Source: an uncultured Pseudomonadota bacterium
GTDB lineage: Bacteria; Pseudomonadota; Alphaproteobacteria; RF32; CAG-239
Reading direction: 5' to 3'
Assembly (NCBI GenBank): GCA_949292375.1
Contig: CASEZG010000006.1
Location: 1 to 64,000 of the forward strand
Length of the DNA stretch: 64,000 nucleotides
Under the pieces are notes generated by a model. That model worked only from the letters and a program-made list of their open reading frames with translations, did no database searches and was not told where the DNA came from. The translations under genes and the position numbers were made by a program. Shown here in pieces: positions 23,955-31,582 of this stretch (the stretch's first letter is position 1; each line of letters begins with the position of its first letter).

Positions 23955-24969
23955 GCTTTTTGCAGCAACGGCTTTAGGTTCGCTTTTATTTGGTTGGCAA
24001 GTCAATGCCGCCGAGATTGAGCGAAATACGGCTCAAATGCAGGCAATGGATAAAATTACGGGGCGTGTCAGCGTTGTAGAAGTTCCGGTGAATAGCGAGG
24101 TTTCTTTCGGCAGCTTCTCAATCGTTGTTCGGGCTTGCAAATCGACTCCGCCGGAAGAAACGCCTGAAAACTATGCTTTTGTTGATGTGGCTGATAGTTC
24201 TTTCGGAAAAATGCAATTTAATATCTTTAAGGGATGGATGATGTCTTCTTCCCCTGCCCTTAATGCGGTTGAACACCCGATTTATGATGTTTGGCTTCTG
24301 AAATGCATTGATACGAAAGTCGACCCGACAAAACTCCTTTCCGAAGAAAAGTTGAAGGAAAGAGATGCTTTGCCCAGATTGGCTGATATTAAACAAGAAG
24401 CCGGAAACCAAGTTTCTGAGGATTTGACGAACGTAGAAACCGAACAGCAAAAATCTGTTGAGCAAGATGAAGCATTCAAGGTAGTTGAAGAAGATAAAAC
24501 ATTAGAAAATTATACTCAGCCGGCTGAGGTCGCGGAACAAAAAGCCGAAGATGAAACGATATCTTTAGATGCTGCAGAACCTGAAAAGCAGGATGAGCCT
24601 TTGGAACTTGAGGCAACATCGACAAGCGGTCCGCAATCACTTTTGAATATTGTTGAGGAACCGCAAGAACAAAACGGAAATAATGTTCCGGAAGCAGTCG
24701 AACCGGCTCAACAAAGTGATGATTGGGAAGAGCTTCCGCCTGCTACTGAGCTGCCAAAGCAACCAGAGGTTCAGCAACCTTTGGAAGTTGAAAAAATTGG
24801 TGAACAAGATTCTGCGCCTTCCGACAATGAAGAAATGGAAGAAGAAGCAGGTTCTGTTCCTGAAGTGTTGCCTGAAGATGAAGAAGATCAGTTTATTGAC
24901 TTCAGCAGCCAAAGTGATGCAACAGAAGCTCTCGAGGCGGAGCTGAGTGCAGAAGCATTAAAAGAATAA
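23938..24969 (+). CDS. DUF2155 protein with long acidic C-terminal tail
   Basis: The protein has a signal peptide (cleavage near VNA) and a DUF2155 domain at about residues 35-130 (LDKITGRV-like MDKITGRVSVVEVPVN, FGSFSIVVRACKSTPPEETP, FNIFKGWMMSSSPALNAVEH, YDVWLLKC). DUF2155 is largely limited to alphaproteobacteria, function unknown, periplasmic. Here the domain is followed by roughly 200 residues very rich in Glu, Gln, Asp and Pro with no fold visible, making the protein about twice the usual size. It overlaps mlaD, so translation is coupled. ATG 23938 and ATG 23944 are both possible starts. Confidence 0.85.
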   Translation: MVMKNKLFAATALGSLLFGWQVNAAEIERNTAQMQAMDKITGRVSVVEVPVNSEVSFGSFSIVVRACKSTPPEETPENYAFVDVADSSFGKMQFNIFKGWMMSSSPALNAVEHPIYDVWLLKCIDTKVDPTKLLSEEKLKERDALPRLADIKQEAGNQVSEDLTNVETEQQKSVEQDEAFKVVEEDKTLENYTQPAEVAEQKAEDETISLDAAEPEKQDEPLELEATSTSGPQSLLNIVEEPQEQNGNNVPEAVEPAQQSDDWEELPPATELPKQPEVQQPLEVEKIGEQDSAPSDNEEMEEEAGSVPEVLPEDEEDQFIDFSSQSDATEALEAELSAEALKE

Positions 24970-24981
24970 TAGCATTTATGC

Positions 24982-25019
24982 AAAAAACAGCATCGATTTT
25001 GTCTCGGTGCTGTTTTTTT
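24982..25019 (+). terminator. Terminator after DUF2155 gene
   Basis: A 14-15 bp stem (AAAAAACAGCATCGA with TCGGTGCTGTTTTTT, one G-U) and an 8-base loop, ending in T7. Confidence 0.9.
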
Positions 25020-25060
25020 ATATGTAAAAGATATTATTTTCCTTTTAGGAGGGATGAAAA

Positions 25061-25576
25061 ATGAGTTCTTTTAACTTGGGTGATGTGATATATGTAAAAG
25101 ATAAGATGCAACAAGATTATGCTTATCAGCTGGTTGAACCTTGCGGAAAGAATTTTGCTCCCGATTTTATGTCAGAACTAACCCCTGTTGAAATGCTTAA
25201 GTTGGGTGTGTTTGAGGGAAAATATTTAAATGACTGCCAGAATGAATTTCCGTCAAGTTGGTTTGTTGAGGCCAGATTGTCTGATGTGCCTGATTTATCG
25301 CAAAATTGTTTTTCTGTAAAATCCAGACTCCCGTTAAGTGAGTGGAAAAAGCACGGTTGGATATTGGAGCCTGACCCTCGCGGGTGGTTTCAGTGGTATT
25401 GCCGTTATTATTTGGGAAGAAGACTTCCGGAAATCGATGCTATTCAGATTAAAAGATGGCGGAGTTTCAAAAGGCACAGGGCTCAAGTTGTGAAAAACTG
25501 TTTTATCGGCGACTTAACTTGCCGTCCAAGACAAAGACAAGCCTTGCTTCAGTGGGCCTATAATCCTTTTTTCTGA
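25061..25576 (+). CDS. Conserved uncharacterised protein, Trp/Arg-rich
   Basis: The 171-residue cytosolic protein carries the block EPDPRGWFQWYCRYYLGRR and then QIKRWRSFKRHRAQVVKNC and CRPRQRQALLQWAYNP. I recall this pattern from a widely conserved uncharacterised family present in several bacterial phyla and some eukaryotes, with no assigned function. The dense aromatic and Arg content of the C-terminal half suggests nucleic-acid or nucleotide binding, but that is a guess. A very strong AGGAGGG precedes the ATG. It lies between terminators or gaps as a single gene, with the glycosyltransferase gene next on the same strand. Confidence 0.75.
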   Translation: MSSFNLGDVIYVKDKMQQDYAYQLVEPCGKNFAPDFMSELTPVEMLKLGVFEGKYLNDCQNEFPSSWFVEARLSDVPDLSQNCFSVKSRLPLSEWKKHGWILEPDPRGWFQWYCRYYLGRRLPEIDAIQIKRWRSFKRHRAQVVKNCFIGDLTCRPRQRQALLQWAYNPFF

Positions 25577-25663
25577 GTTGAAAAAAACAAAAAATGACTG
25601 TTGTTTTTATTTTCTTTTAAGTTTAAACTCAACGCATTGAATCAGTTTATATTGAGGTTTGAA

Positions 25664-26602
25664 ATGAAAAACGAGATTGATGTCAGTTTTGTAATGACCG
25701 TTTATAACAAAGAATATTATCTTCCCTCGGTTATCAATGCTTTGATTAACCAGACGGGGTTGGAAAATCCGGAGTATATTTTTGTTGATGATGTGTCCAC
25801 GGATAAATCTGTCGAAATTATTCGGGAAATGACCAAAGGTCTCAAAAATGTTAAAATCTTTGCCAATACGGAAAACAGGGGTATTAGTGTACGTATTAAT
25901 CAGGGTATTATGGCAGCTCAAGGAAAATATACGCGTATGCTTGACTCTGATGACATCTTTCCTCTCGACTCAACCCAGAAGATGAAACAGCTTGCTGAAG
26001 AGCTCTCTGCTGATATGGTTTATGGTTGCTTTACCAAAACGGGAAAAGAACCTAAAGAGCTAGAGCACGAATTTATGACGGATAATTTTACCTATGATTT
26101 TGGCAAAGATGCTTTACGCACCGTATTGAACGGACGTTTTACCCGTATGGGACAACTGATTAAAACCGAAGTTTTGCAAAAGGCCAAAGGTGCGGATGAG
26201 CGCGTATTTATTCAAGATGAGTCTATTCCTTTACGAGCGGCTATGTATGCGCATGGAATTGTTAAAATTCATGACAATGTGGTGTTGGTTCCCAAAGAGC
26301 TTGGAAATTTTTCGGGCAACAAGATTCAGTTGGATAATGACCGTTTTATGGCTTATTGTTATATGATTTTGGATAACCCTCATTTGCCTGCTGATATCCA
26401 AAAAATGCTCTATTCTCGGGCTTTGTCGGCTTATTGGAAGTTTGTAAAAAAGACTTCTTTGCTTCCATATGTAAAGCCGATTTTCTTTAAGTATTTGCTG
26501 TCTAAACTCAGTAAGCCGATGCCGGATATTGCTTATTTGAAAAAAATGCAGAAGGTATTTTTAGATTTGCCTAATGTTCGGCGGATTAAGAATCCTTCTT
26601 AA
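25664..26602 (+). CDS. Family 2 glycosyltransferase
   Basis: The 312-residue protein begins with the GT-A fold of family 2: VSFVMTVYNKEYYLPSVINA, NPEYIFVDDVSTDKSVEII, and the nucleotide-sugar/metal motif MLDSDDIFPLD. It has no membrane helix, so it is a cytosolic or peripheral enzyme that adds a sugar to a lipid-linked or protein acceptor. GAGG upstream of ATG 25664 and the start of the GT fold set the start; a frame extension to 25601 has only a TTG. Donor and acceptor are unknown. It is not in a polysaccharide cluster; the nearest other glycosyltransferase is at 60.4 kb. Confidence 0.85.
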   Translation: MKNEIDVSFVMTVYNKEYYLPSVINALINQTGLENPEYIFVDDVSTDKSVEIIREMTKGLKNVKIFANTENRGISVRINQGIMAAQGKYTRMLDSDDIFPLDSTQKMKQLAEELSADMVYGCFTKTGKEPKELEHEFMTDNFTYDFGKDALRTVLNGRFTRMGQLIKTEVLQKAKGADERVFIQDESIPLRAAMYAHGIVKIHDNVVLVPKELGNFSGNKIQLDNDRFMAYCYMILDNPHLPADIQKMLYSRALSAYWKFVKKTSLLPYVKPIFFKYLLSKLSKPMPDIAYLKKMQKVFLDLPNVRRIKNPS

Positions 26603-26605
26603 GAC

Positions 26606-26983
26606 TTAATCGGAAGAAGTTGCAACGCAATCGTCCCCGTTATAGCTATAATCTGTTACCTGATTGTCTTGAATGGTAAAAGATATATTGCAATAGTAGG
26701 TATCGTTTTGCGGCGGAAGGCCGTAGTTGTCATCTGAAATGGCACTATATACAACATTATCGGAATAAGGTTCGGGGTCGCCACCTATCGGTCCATCATA
26801 GACTTGGTTATAGGTGACAACTGTCATGTCAGGAGCCGGATTATCTACGTTATTGGGCTCTCCCCAACTATAGTATAAGGCTTCTTGGCTCATTCCGACC
26901 CATTTTTCCAGTTGTTGGTTGAGATTATCATTGCTGGTGGTGGAGCAAGAGCTCAGAAACATTAAGCAGAATAACATAAACAT
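26606..26983 (-). CDS. Small lipoprotein
   Basis: The 125-residue protein has a short lipoprotein signal with lipobox LSSC (Cys13). After a Ser/Asn-rich stretch it reads EKWVGMSQEALYYSWGEPNNV, which resembles the repeat unit of SmpA/OmlA-like lipoproteins (W-x-G-x-S ... L...WG-P). The rest is Tyr/Asp-rich, with two later Cys (C98, C119) that may form a disulfide. GGGAGAAT upstream supports the start. Location in the outer or inner membrane facing the periplasm is inferred. It is tail to tail with the glycosyltransferase gene (3-bp gap). Confidence 0.72.
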   Translation of the reverse strand: MFMLFCLMFLSSCSTTSNDNLNQQLEKWVGMSQEALYYSWGEPNNVDNPAPDMTVVTYNQVYDGPIGGDPEPYSDNVVYSAISDDNYGLPPQNDTYYCNISFTIQDNQVTDYSYNGDDCVATSSD

Positions 26984-27050
26984 TATAATTCTCCCTGATG
27001 ACGATTGTTTGGGCTTGATTTAGTCACTAAGAGAGAAATTGCAATAGGTT

Positions 27051-28361
27051 TTAATCTAAAGTTTTAATTCTTGCTTTGTTTTTTAATCTGGAAACAGTGG
27101 CAGCATCTGCACGTAGGCATAATATCAGATGTTCTTCTTGTATGTCTGATGACAGGACTTCGGCATTTTTATAAATCCAGGCAATCAATTTCCCATCTGC
27201 AGCATTAATGGTGGTTTCAATGTTTTGAAATTTTGCCGAAAGTTTTTTATCTATCATTTGCAAAAGTGTTTGCGTTCCCTCGCCCGTTATGGCTGAGGCG
27301 GCAACGGAATTTTCACTGCGAGCTGTTGTTTCTCTTAAATATCCCTTATCCTCATCGGATAATAAGTCTGTTTTATTCAAAACTTCTATGTAATTATGGT
27401 CATTTTCAATATTTTTAAGGCCTAAATTATGCAAAACATTTAAGACATCTTTTTTTTGTAAAGAATTATCCGGATTAGACATATCTCGAACATGGACGAC
27501 GACATCTGCTTCTAATACTTCTTCCAAAGTTGCACGAAAAGACATAATCAGTTCATGCGGTAAGTCGGAGATGAAACCAACGGTGTCAGACAAAATTATT
27601 TCTTTTCCGCTCGGAAGGTTTATTCTGCGCATTGTGGGGTCTAGTGTGGCAAAAAGCAGATTTTCAGCGAAAACCCCGGCTGAGGATAAAAAGTTAAATA
27701 AGGTTGATTTTCCGGCATTGGTATAGCCAACTAAAGCCACAACCGGATAAGGGATTTTTTTGCGGGCTGAACGTTGAAGTTCTCTTGTCTTTTTTACTTT
27801 TTCCAATTCTTTTTTTATGCGGACAATTTTGTCATCAATAATACGTCTGTCCAATTCGATTTGAGTTTCTCCGGGGCCGCCCAAAAAGCCTGCTCCGCCG
27901 CGTTGGCGTTCCAAGTGTGTCCAGCTACGAACCAAACGGCTTCGTTGGTAGGTTAAATGAGCCAGTTCAACTTGTAATTTACCTTCTTTGGTTTGCGCTC
28001 TCTCACCAAAGATTTCCAGAATTAGGGCCGTACGGTCTATTACTTTTATTTTTAGGGCTTTTTCAAGGTTGCGTTGTTGTATGGGCGTTAAAGATGCATC
28101 TACAACCAACAGGTCTATTTGTTTTGTTTCAAAAATAGGTTTTACGCGGTCAAGAAAACCCTTACTGAAATAAGTTGCCGGTTTTACTTCTCTCAGGCGG
28201 ACAATTTCCGTATAAGATACATCCAAATTAATGGCCCGAGCCAGACCAATGGCCTCCGCCAACTTGCTTTCAGCGTCGGAAAAGGTCGGTTTTGACATTA
28301 CGCTCGGTAAGACGACCGCTGTATGCGTTTGTTGATTTTGGTCGATTTCGATATAAGCCAT
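27051..28361 (-). CDS. hflX: GTPase HflX
   Basis: HflX is a ribosome-associated GTPase that splits stalled ribosomes. The 436-residue protein has the N-terminal HflX domain, the glycine-rich linker GGAGFLGGPGETQIELDRR, and a G domain with G1 GYTNAGKST, G3 DTVGFISDLP and G4 NKTD. It begins one base after the hfq stop, the classic hfq-hflX pair. There is no separate ribosome binding site, so translation is probably coupled to hfq. Confidence 0.95.
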   Translation of the reverse strand: MAYIEIDQNQQTHTAVVLPSVMSKPTFSDAESKLAEAIGLARAINLDVSYTEIVRLREVKPATYFSKGFLDRVKPIFETKQIDLLVVDASLTPIQQRNLEKALKIKVIDRTALILEIFGERAQTKEGKLQVELAHLTYQRSRLVRSWTHLERQRGGAGFLGGPGETQIELDRRIIDDKIVRIKKELEKVKKTRELQRSARKKIPYPVVALVGYTNAGKSTLFNFLSSAGVFAENLLFATLDPTMRRINLPSGKEIILSDTVGFISDLPHELIMSFRATLEEVLEADVVVHVRDMSNPDNSLQKKDVLNVLHNLGLKNIENDHNYIEVLNKTDLLSDEDKGYLRETTARSENSVAASAITGEGTQTLLQMIDKKLSAKFQNIETTINAADGKLIAWIYKNAEVLSSDIQEEHLILCLRADAATVSRLKNKARIKTLD

Positions 28362-28586
28362 TTATGCTTCGGGGATAGCAATATCAACAGCCATGCCTGG
28401 CATGATGGTCGAAATTGCGTGTTTGTAAATGAGCTGGGTATGTCCATCTCTTCTTAAAAGCAAAGAGTTGTCATCATACCAAGTGATAATTCCTTGAAGT
28501 TTGACGCCGTTTATCAAAAAAACAGTTACAGAGATTTTGTTTTTTTTGAGATCGTTTAAGAAGTCTTCCTGAACATTTTGAGACAT
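28362..28586 (-). CDS. hfq: RNA chaperone Hfq
   Basis: Hfq forms a hexameric ring that pairs small RNAs with mRNAs. The 74-residue protein has the Sm1 motif [20 protein letters not shown] and Sm2 motif [10 protein letters not shown] (YKHxxS). It ends with a short tail, as in many alphaproteobacteria. AAGGA upstream supports the start. It lies between trkA and hflX, the usual alphaproteobacterial order. Confidence 0.97.
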   Translation of the reverse strand: MSQNVQEDFLNDLKKNKISVTVFLINGVKLQGIITWYDDNSLLLRRDGHTQLIYKHAISTIMPGMAVDIAIPEA

Positions 28587-28673
28587 AGTCGTATCCTTTT
28601 TTATTTGTTTTTATGTTTTTATTCTAAACTCTTTGTTTTATTAGTAAAGCATTGATTACATTTGGGGGATAAT

Positions 28674-30032
28674 TTAATTTAGAAGATGTTCTACCTTACG
28701 TATGTCTTTGGTGTTGACGAAGACAATGAGCAAATCACCTGCTTCTATAAGCTCGTTGGGTTTTGGGAAAATCAATGAACCATCTCTGAAAATTGCCGCA
28801 ATCATACTCGTTTTCGGCAGACCCGTTTCTGAAATTGGGCGTCCTGATATCAAACTATCCGCATCAACCTTAATTTCCCATATTTCGCCAAAACCTCTTC
28901 CCAAGGAATAAGCATTATTTAGTTTGGCTTTGCGCAGCTCTTGCAACATACTGGAAATGGTTACGGATGAACGGTCTATTAAGATGTTGTCCGAAACATT
29001 GTCTATAAGGTTGTCATATGAACGAGAATTAACCAAAGATATGGCTGAAGCAACTCCGCTTTTCTTGGCTAGTAATGAGGCCAGAAGATTGTCTTTGTCA
29101 TGTGATGTTATTGCGATAGCGGCATCTGCAGAATGGATGCCTGCTTCAGTCAAAATAACGTCGCTCATCATCTCGCCGTGTATGACGATGGTATTGTTTA
29201 AATAATCGGCCAAGTTCCGTGCACTTTCTTCATCCTCATCAATAATGCGTACTGTTTGGATGTTGTCATCTCTTTCGAGCTTATAGGCCAGATATCCAGA
29301 AATTTGGTTTCCGCCGAAAATCAGAATCTTTTCATTAGGTGTTCGTTCCATACCAAAATTGTGGATTGTGTCTGGGATTTTTTCTGCATCCACCAGAAAA
29401 TAAATTTCATCCCCTGGCAGTAATATATCTTTCCCTTTCGGGATAAAACTTCTGCCCTCACGCACAATACTCACAATATTTATATCTAAATCCGGGGCTA
29501 ATTGTTCTAAGTGAACCAAGGGAGTTTGAATTAGAGGGCAATTATTCGGACAACGGAAAGCCAAGAGATAAACCTTTTTATCAGCAAAACTCAAAACTTC
29601 AGACATTCCGGGGATTTTTAATATTTCTAATATGGCTTTGCCGATTTCTAAATCCGGCGAAATAACCAAATCGACGGGAATGTTCTCTTCATTATATAGC
29701 ATATTCCATTGCGAAGCTAAAAAAGAAGCAGAATCGACTCTGGCGATTTTCTTAGGAATATTAAAAAGACTATGAGCAACCTGACAACAGACGAGGTTTA
29801 CTTCATCGCAATCCGTGGCGGCAATGAGCATATCAGCCGTGGATGCTCCGGCTTTGTCCAAAACATCAGGATGAGAGGCTATACCCAAAACCGGTTGAAT
29901 GTCCCACTCTTTCGAAATTTCATCAAGCTTATGAGAATCTTTGTCTATGACTATGATGTCGTTGTTGCCACGGCTCAAGTATGAAACAATACTGCGCCCG
30001 ACAGAACCGGCTCCGCATACAATAATCTTCAT
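28674..30032 (-). CDS. trkA: Trk potassium uptake regulatory protein TrkA
   Basis: TrkA is the cytosolic gating subunit of the Trk/Ktr potassium channel. The 452-residue protein has two RCK units, each an NAD-binding Rossmann fold (MKIIVCGAGSVGRSIVSYL; KILIFGGNQISGYLAYKL) followed by a TrkA_C domain. In the second Rossmann the Gly motif is GGNQIS, less canonical. The start at 30032 is where the Rossmann strand begins, with GGGAG upstream overlapping the dusB stop; the frame runs 11 codons further without support. The matching trkH membrane gene is not in this window. Confidence 0.93.
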   Translation of the reverse strand: MKIIVCGAGSVGRSIVSYLSRGNNDIIVIDKDSHKLDEISKEWDIQPVLGIASHPDVLDKAGASTADMLIAATDCDEVNLVCCQVAHSLFNIPKKIARVDSASFLASQWNMLYNEENIPVDLVISPDLEIGKAILEILKIPGMSEVLSFADKKVYLLAFRCPNNCPLIQTPLVHLEQLAPDLDINIVSIVREGRSFIPKGKDILLPGDEIYFLVDAEKIPDTIHNFGMERTPNEKILIFGGNQISGYLAYKLERDDNIQTVRIIDEDEESARNLADYLNNTIVIHGEMMSDVILTEAGIHSADAAIAITSHDKDNLLASLLAKKSGVASAISLVNSRSYDNLIDNVSDNILIDRSSVTISSMLQELRKAKLNNAYSLGRGFGEIWEIKVDADSLISGRPISETGLPKTSMIAAIFRDGSLIFPKPNELIEAGDLLIVFVNTKDIRKVEHLLN

Positions 30033-30037
30033 CTTTG

Positions 30038-31018
30038 TTATTCTCCCTGCTCTTTTTCCGCACAAGCATCAAAATAGCGATTAATCTCTGCAATTGCTTC
30101 AGAAAAGTCATTAATCTTATTATAAGTTTCACGAAAACGTTTGGCATCATGCATGGATTTACAATACCAGCAGACATATTTTCGTGATAAAGGCAACGCC
30201 ATTCTTTCTCCATAGTATGTCGTTAACTCTTTAATATGGGTTAACAGTGTCGATTTTATTTCGGGTATGCTTATTTTTTGAGGCTTTAAGCCTTTGTTGA
30301 TATAGTTGTGTATTTGTCCTACCAACCAAGGGTTTCCAAGTGCGGCGCGCCCAATCATTACACCATCGACTTTGGTGTGGTTAAACATTCTTTCAGCATC
30401 TTCGGGACTATTAATATCTCCATTGCCGATTACCGGAATTTTTACGGCTTGTTTTGCCGCGGCAATTATGCCCCAATCTGCTTTGCCTGAATAAAACTCG
30501 CTTCTTGTTCGACCATGAATTGTGATATAAGAAGCTCCGCTGTCTTCACACATTTTGGCAAAATCAACCGCGTTAACGGAACTGCAATCCCAGCCCTTGC
30601 GAAATTTTACACTGACTTTGAGTTTGCTTGCGTTAACGGCACTCTTAATTATTTTTGAGGCTTGATTTATGTCTTTCATCAACCAAGAACCGGAATGGTT
30701 GTTGACAATTTTTTTGACCGGACAGCCCATATTGATGTCTATGGAATAAGCCCCCAGTTCTTCCGCTAGCTTTACGGAATCTGCAAATAATTTTTCATCA
30801 CCGCCAACAAGTTGGACAACAACCTTATAAGGTTCATCTCGAACATCTGCAATGCGATAGGTCTTGGGGTTTTTGCGCGAAATGGCATTTATGGCAACCA
30901 TTTCGGATACCATTGTTCCCTCACCTAAAGATGAAACGAGCCGGCGCATGGGCTTGTCGGTGATGCCTGCCATAGGAGCTAAAAATATATTGCTGTCAAA
31001 TCCGTTAAAAAAACTCAT
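30038..31018 (-). CDS. dusB: tRNA-dihydrouridine synthase DusB
   Basis: DusB reduces specific uridines of the tRNA D-loop using FMN and NADPH. The 326-residue protein has the N-terminal LAPMAGITDKPMRRL, the catalytic Cys in NMGCPVKKIV, KFRKGWD and the FMN-phosphate region GNGDINSPEDAE / GVMIGRAALGNPW. It is the NifR3-type gene that in alphaproteobacteria normally heads the ntrBC-ntrYX-trkA-hfq-hflX run. Its ATG overlaps the stop of the upstream 185-residue gene (ATGA). Confidence 0.95.
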   Translation of the reverse strand: MSFFNGFDSNIFLAPMAGITDKPMRRLVSSLGEGTMVSEMVAINAISRKNPKTYRIADVRDEPYKVVVQLVGGDEKLFADSVKLAEELGAYSIDINMGCPVKKIVNNHSGSWLMKDINQASKIIKSAVNASKLKVSVKFRKGWDCSSVNAVDFAKMCEDSGASYITIHGRTRSEFYSGKADWGIIAAAKQAVKIPVIGNGDINSPEDAERMFNHTKVDGVMIGRAALGNPWLVGQIHNYINKGLKPQKISIPEIKSTLLTHIKELTTYYGERMALPLSRKYVCWYCKSMHDAKRFRETYNKINDFSEAIAEINRYFDACAEKEQGE

Positions 31019-31572
31019 ATCGTATAATCAAAGCTGCGGTTAAATTCGTGCATAAAGTCAATTAAGACTTGCTGCGGGGTGTTTAGGTTTGCAACCGAAT
31101 TGTAAGCCTCAGAGGCATATGATGTGCTTATGCTTTGCGTTATGGGCATTACGCCAAAGAGCTTGTCTGTCGTTGAAACCTTTAGTCCATAAGCCGAAAA
31201 ACCATACAAGCGCAATGAATTATCTTCAAAACTTGATAATTCTTCCCAAAAGCTTGTCAGATTTTCGCTTTTTTCCGTTTCCTGAGGGGCTTTCTGTTCT
31301 TCGTTTAAGACATTTTTTTCTTGCCTGTTGCGGTTTAGTTTTTCTCCGGTTATATCTGAGGCCATTTTTTGCACCGTATAGAGTGCTTGCGGCTCTAGAT
31401 ATGATACTGCATAACCATTGAAAGAGAAAACGTTATTTTGCGCCTGAGTGGTTGAAAAATTTGCTTCTGGACTTTGAGCTGCTTTTTCCTTTATATGACT
31501 AACCGAACGAGATATCTCGGCGGTTAGACCGGAAAAATCAGGTATATGGTTATTTAAAACCGCTGAAAGCAT
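31015..31572 (-). CDS. Uncharacterised protein translationally coupled to dusB
   Basis: The 185-residue protein is not recognised. It has no signal peptide or membrane helix, a Gln/Ser/Glu-rich and probably disordered middle (about residues 80-110), and an ordered-looking C-terminal part (LRLYGFSAYGLKVSTTDKLF ... VLIDFMHEFNRSFDYTI). It lies between the giant coiled-coil gene (10-bp gap) and dusB (4-base ATGA overlap), so all three should be co-transcribed. The position suggests a partner of the coiled-coil protein, but that is inference from context. Confidence 0.6.
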   Translation of the reverse strand: MLSAVLNNHIPDFSGLTAEISRSVSHIKEKAAQSPEANFSTTQAQNNVFSFNGYAVSYLEPQALYTVQKMASDITGEKLNRNRQEKNVLNEEQKAPQETEKSENLTSFWEELSSFEDNSLRLYGFSAYGLKVSTTDKLFGVMPITQSISTSYASEAYNSVANLNTPQQVLIDFMHEFNRSFDYTI

Positions 31573-31582
31573 TTATTCCACC

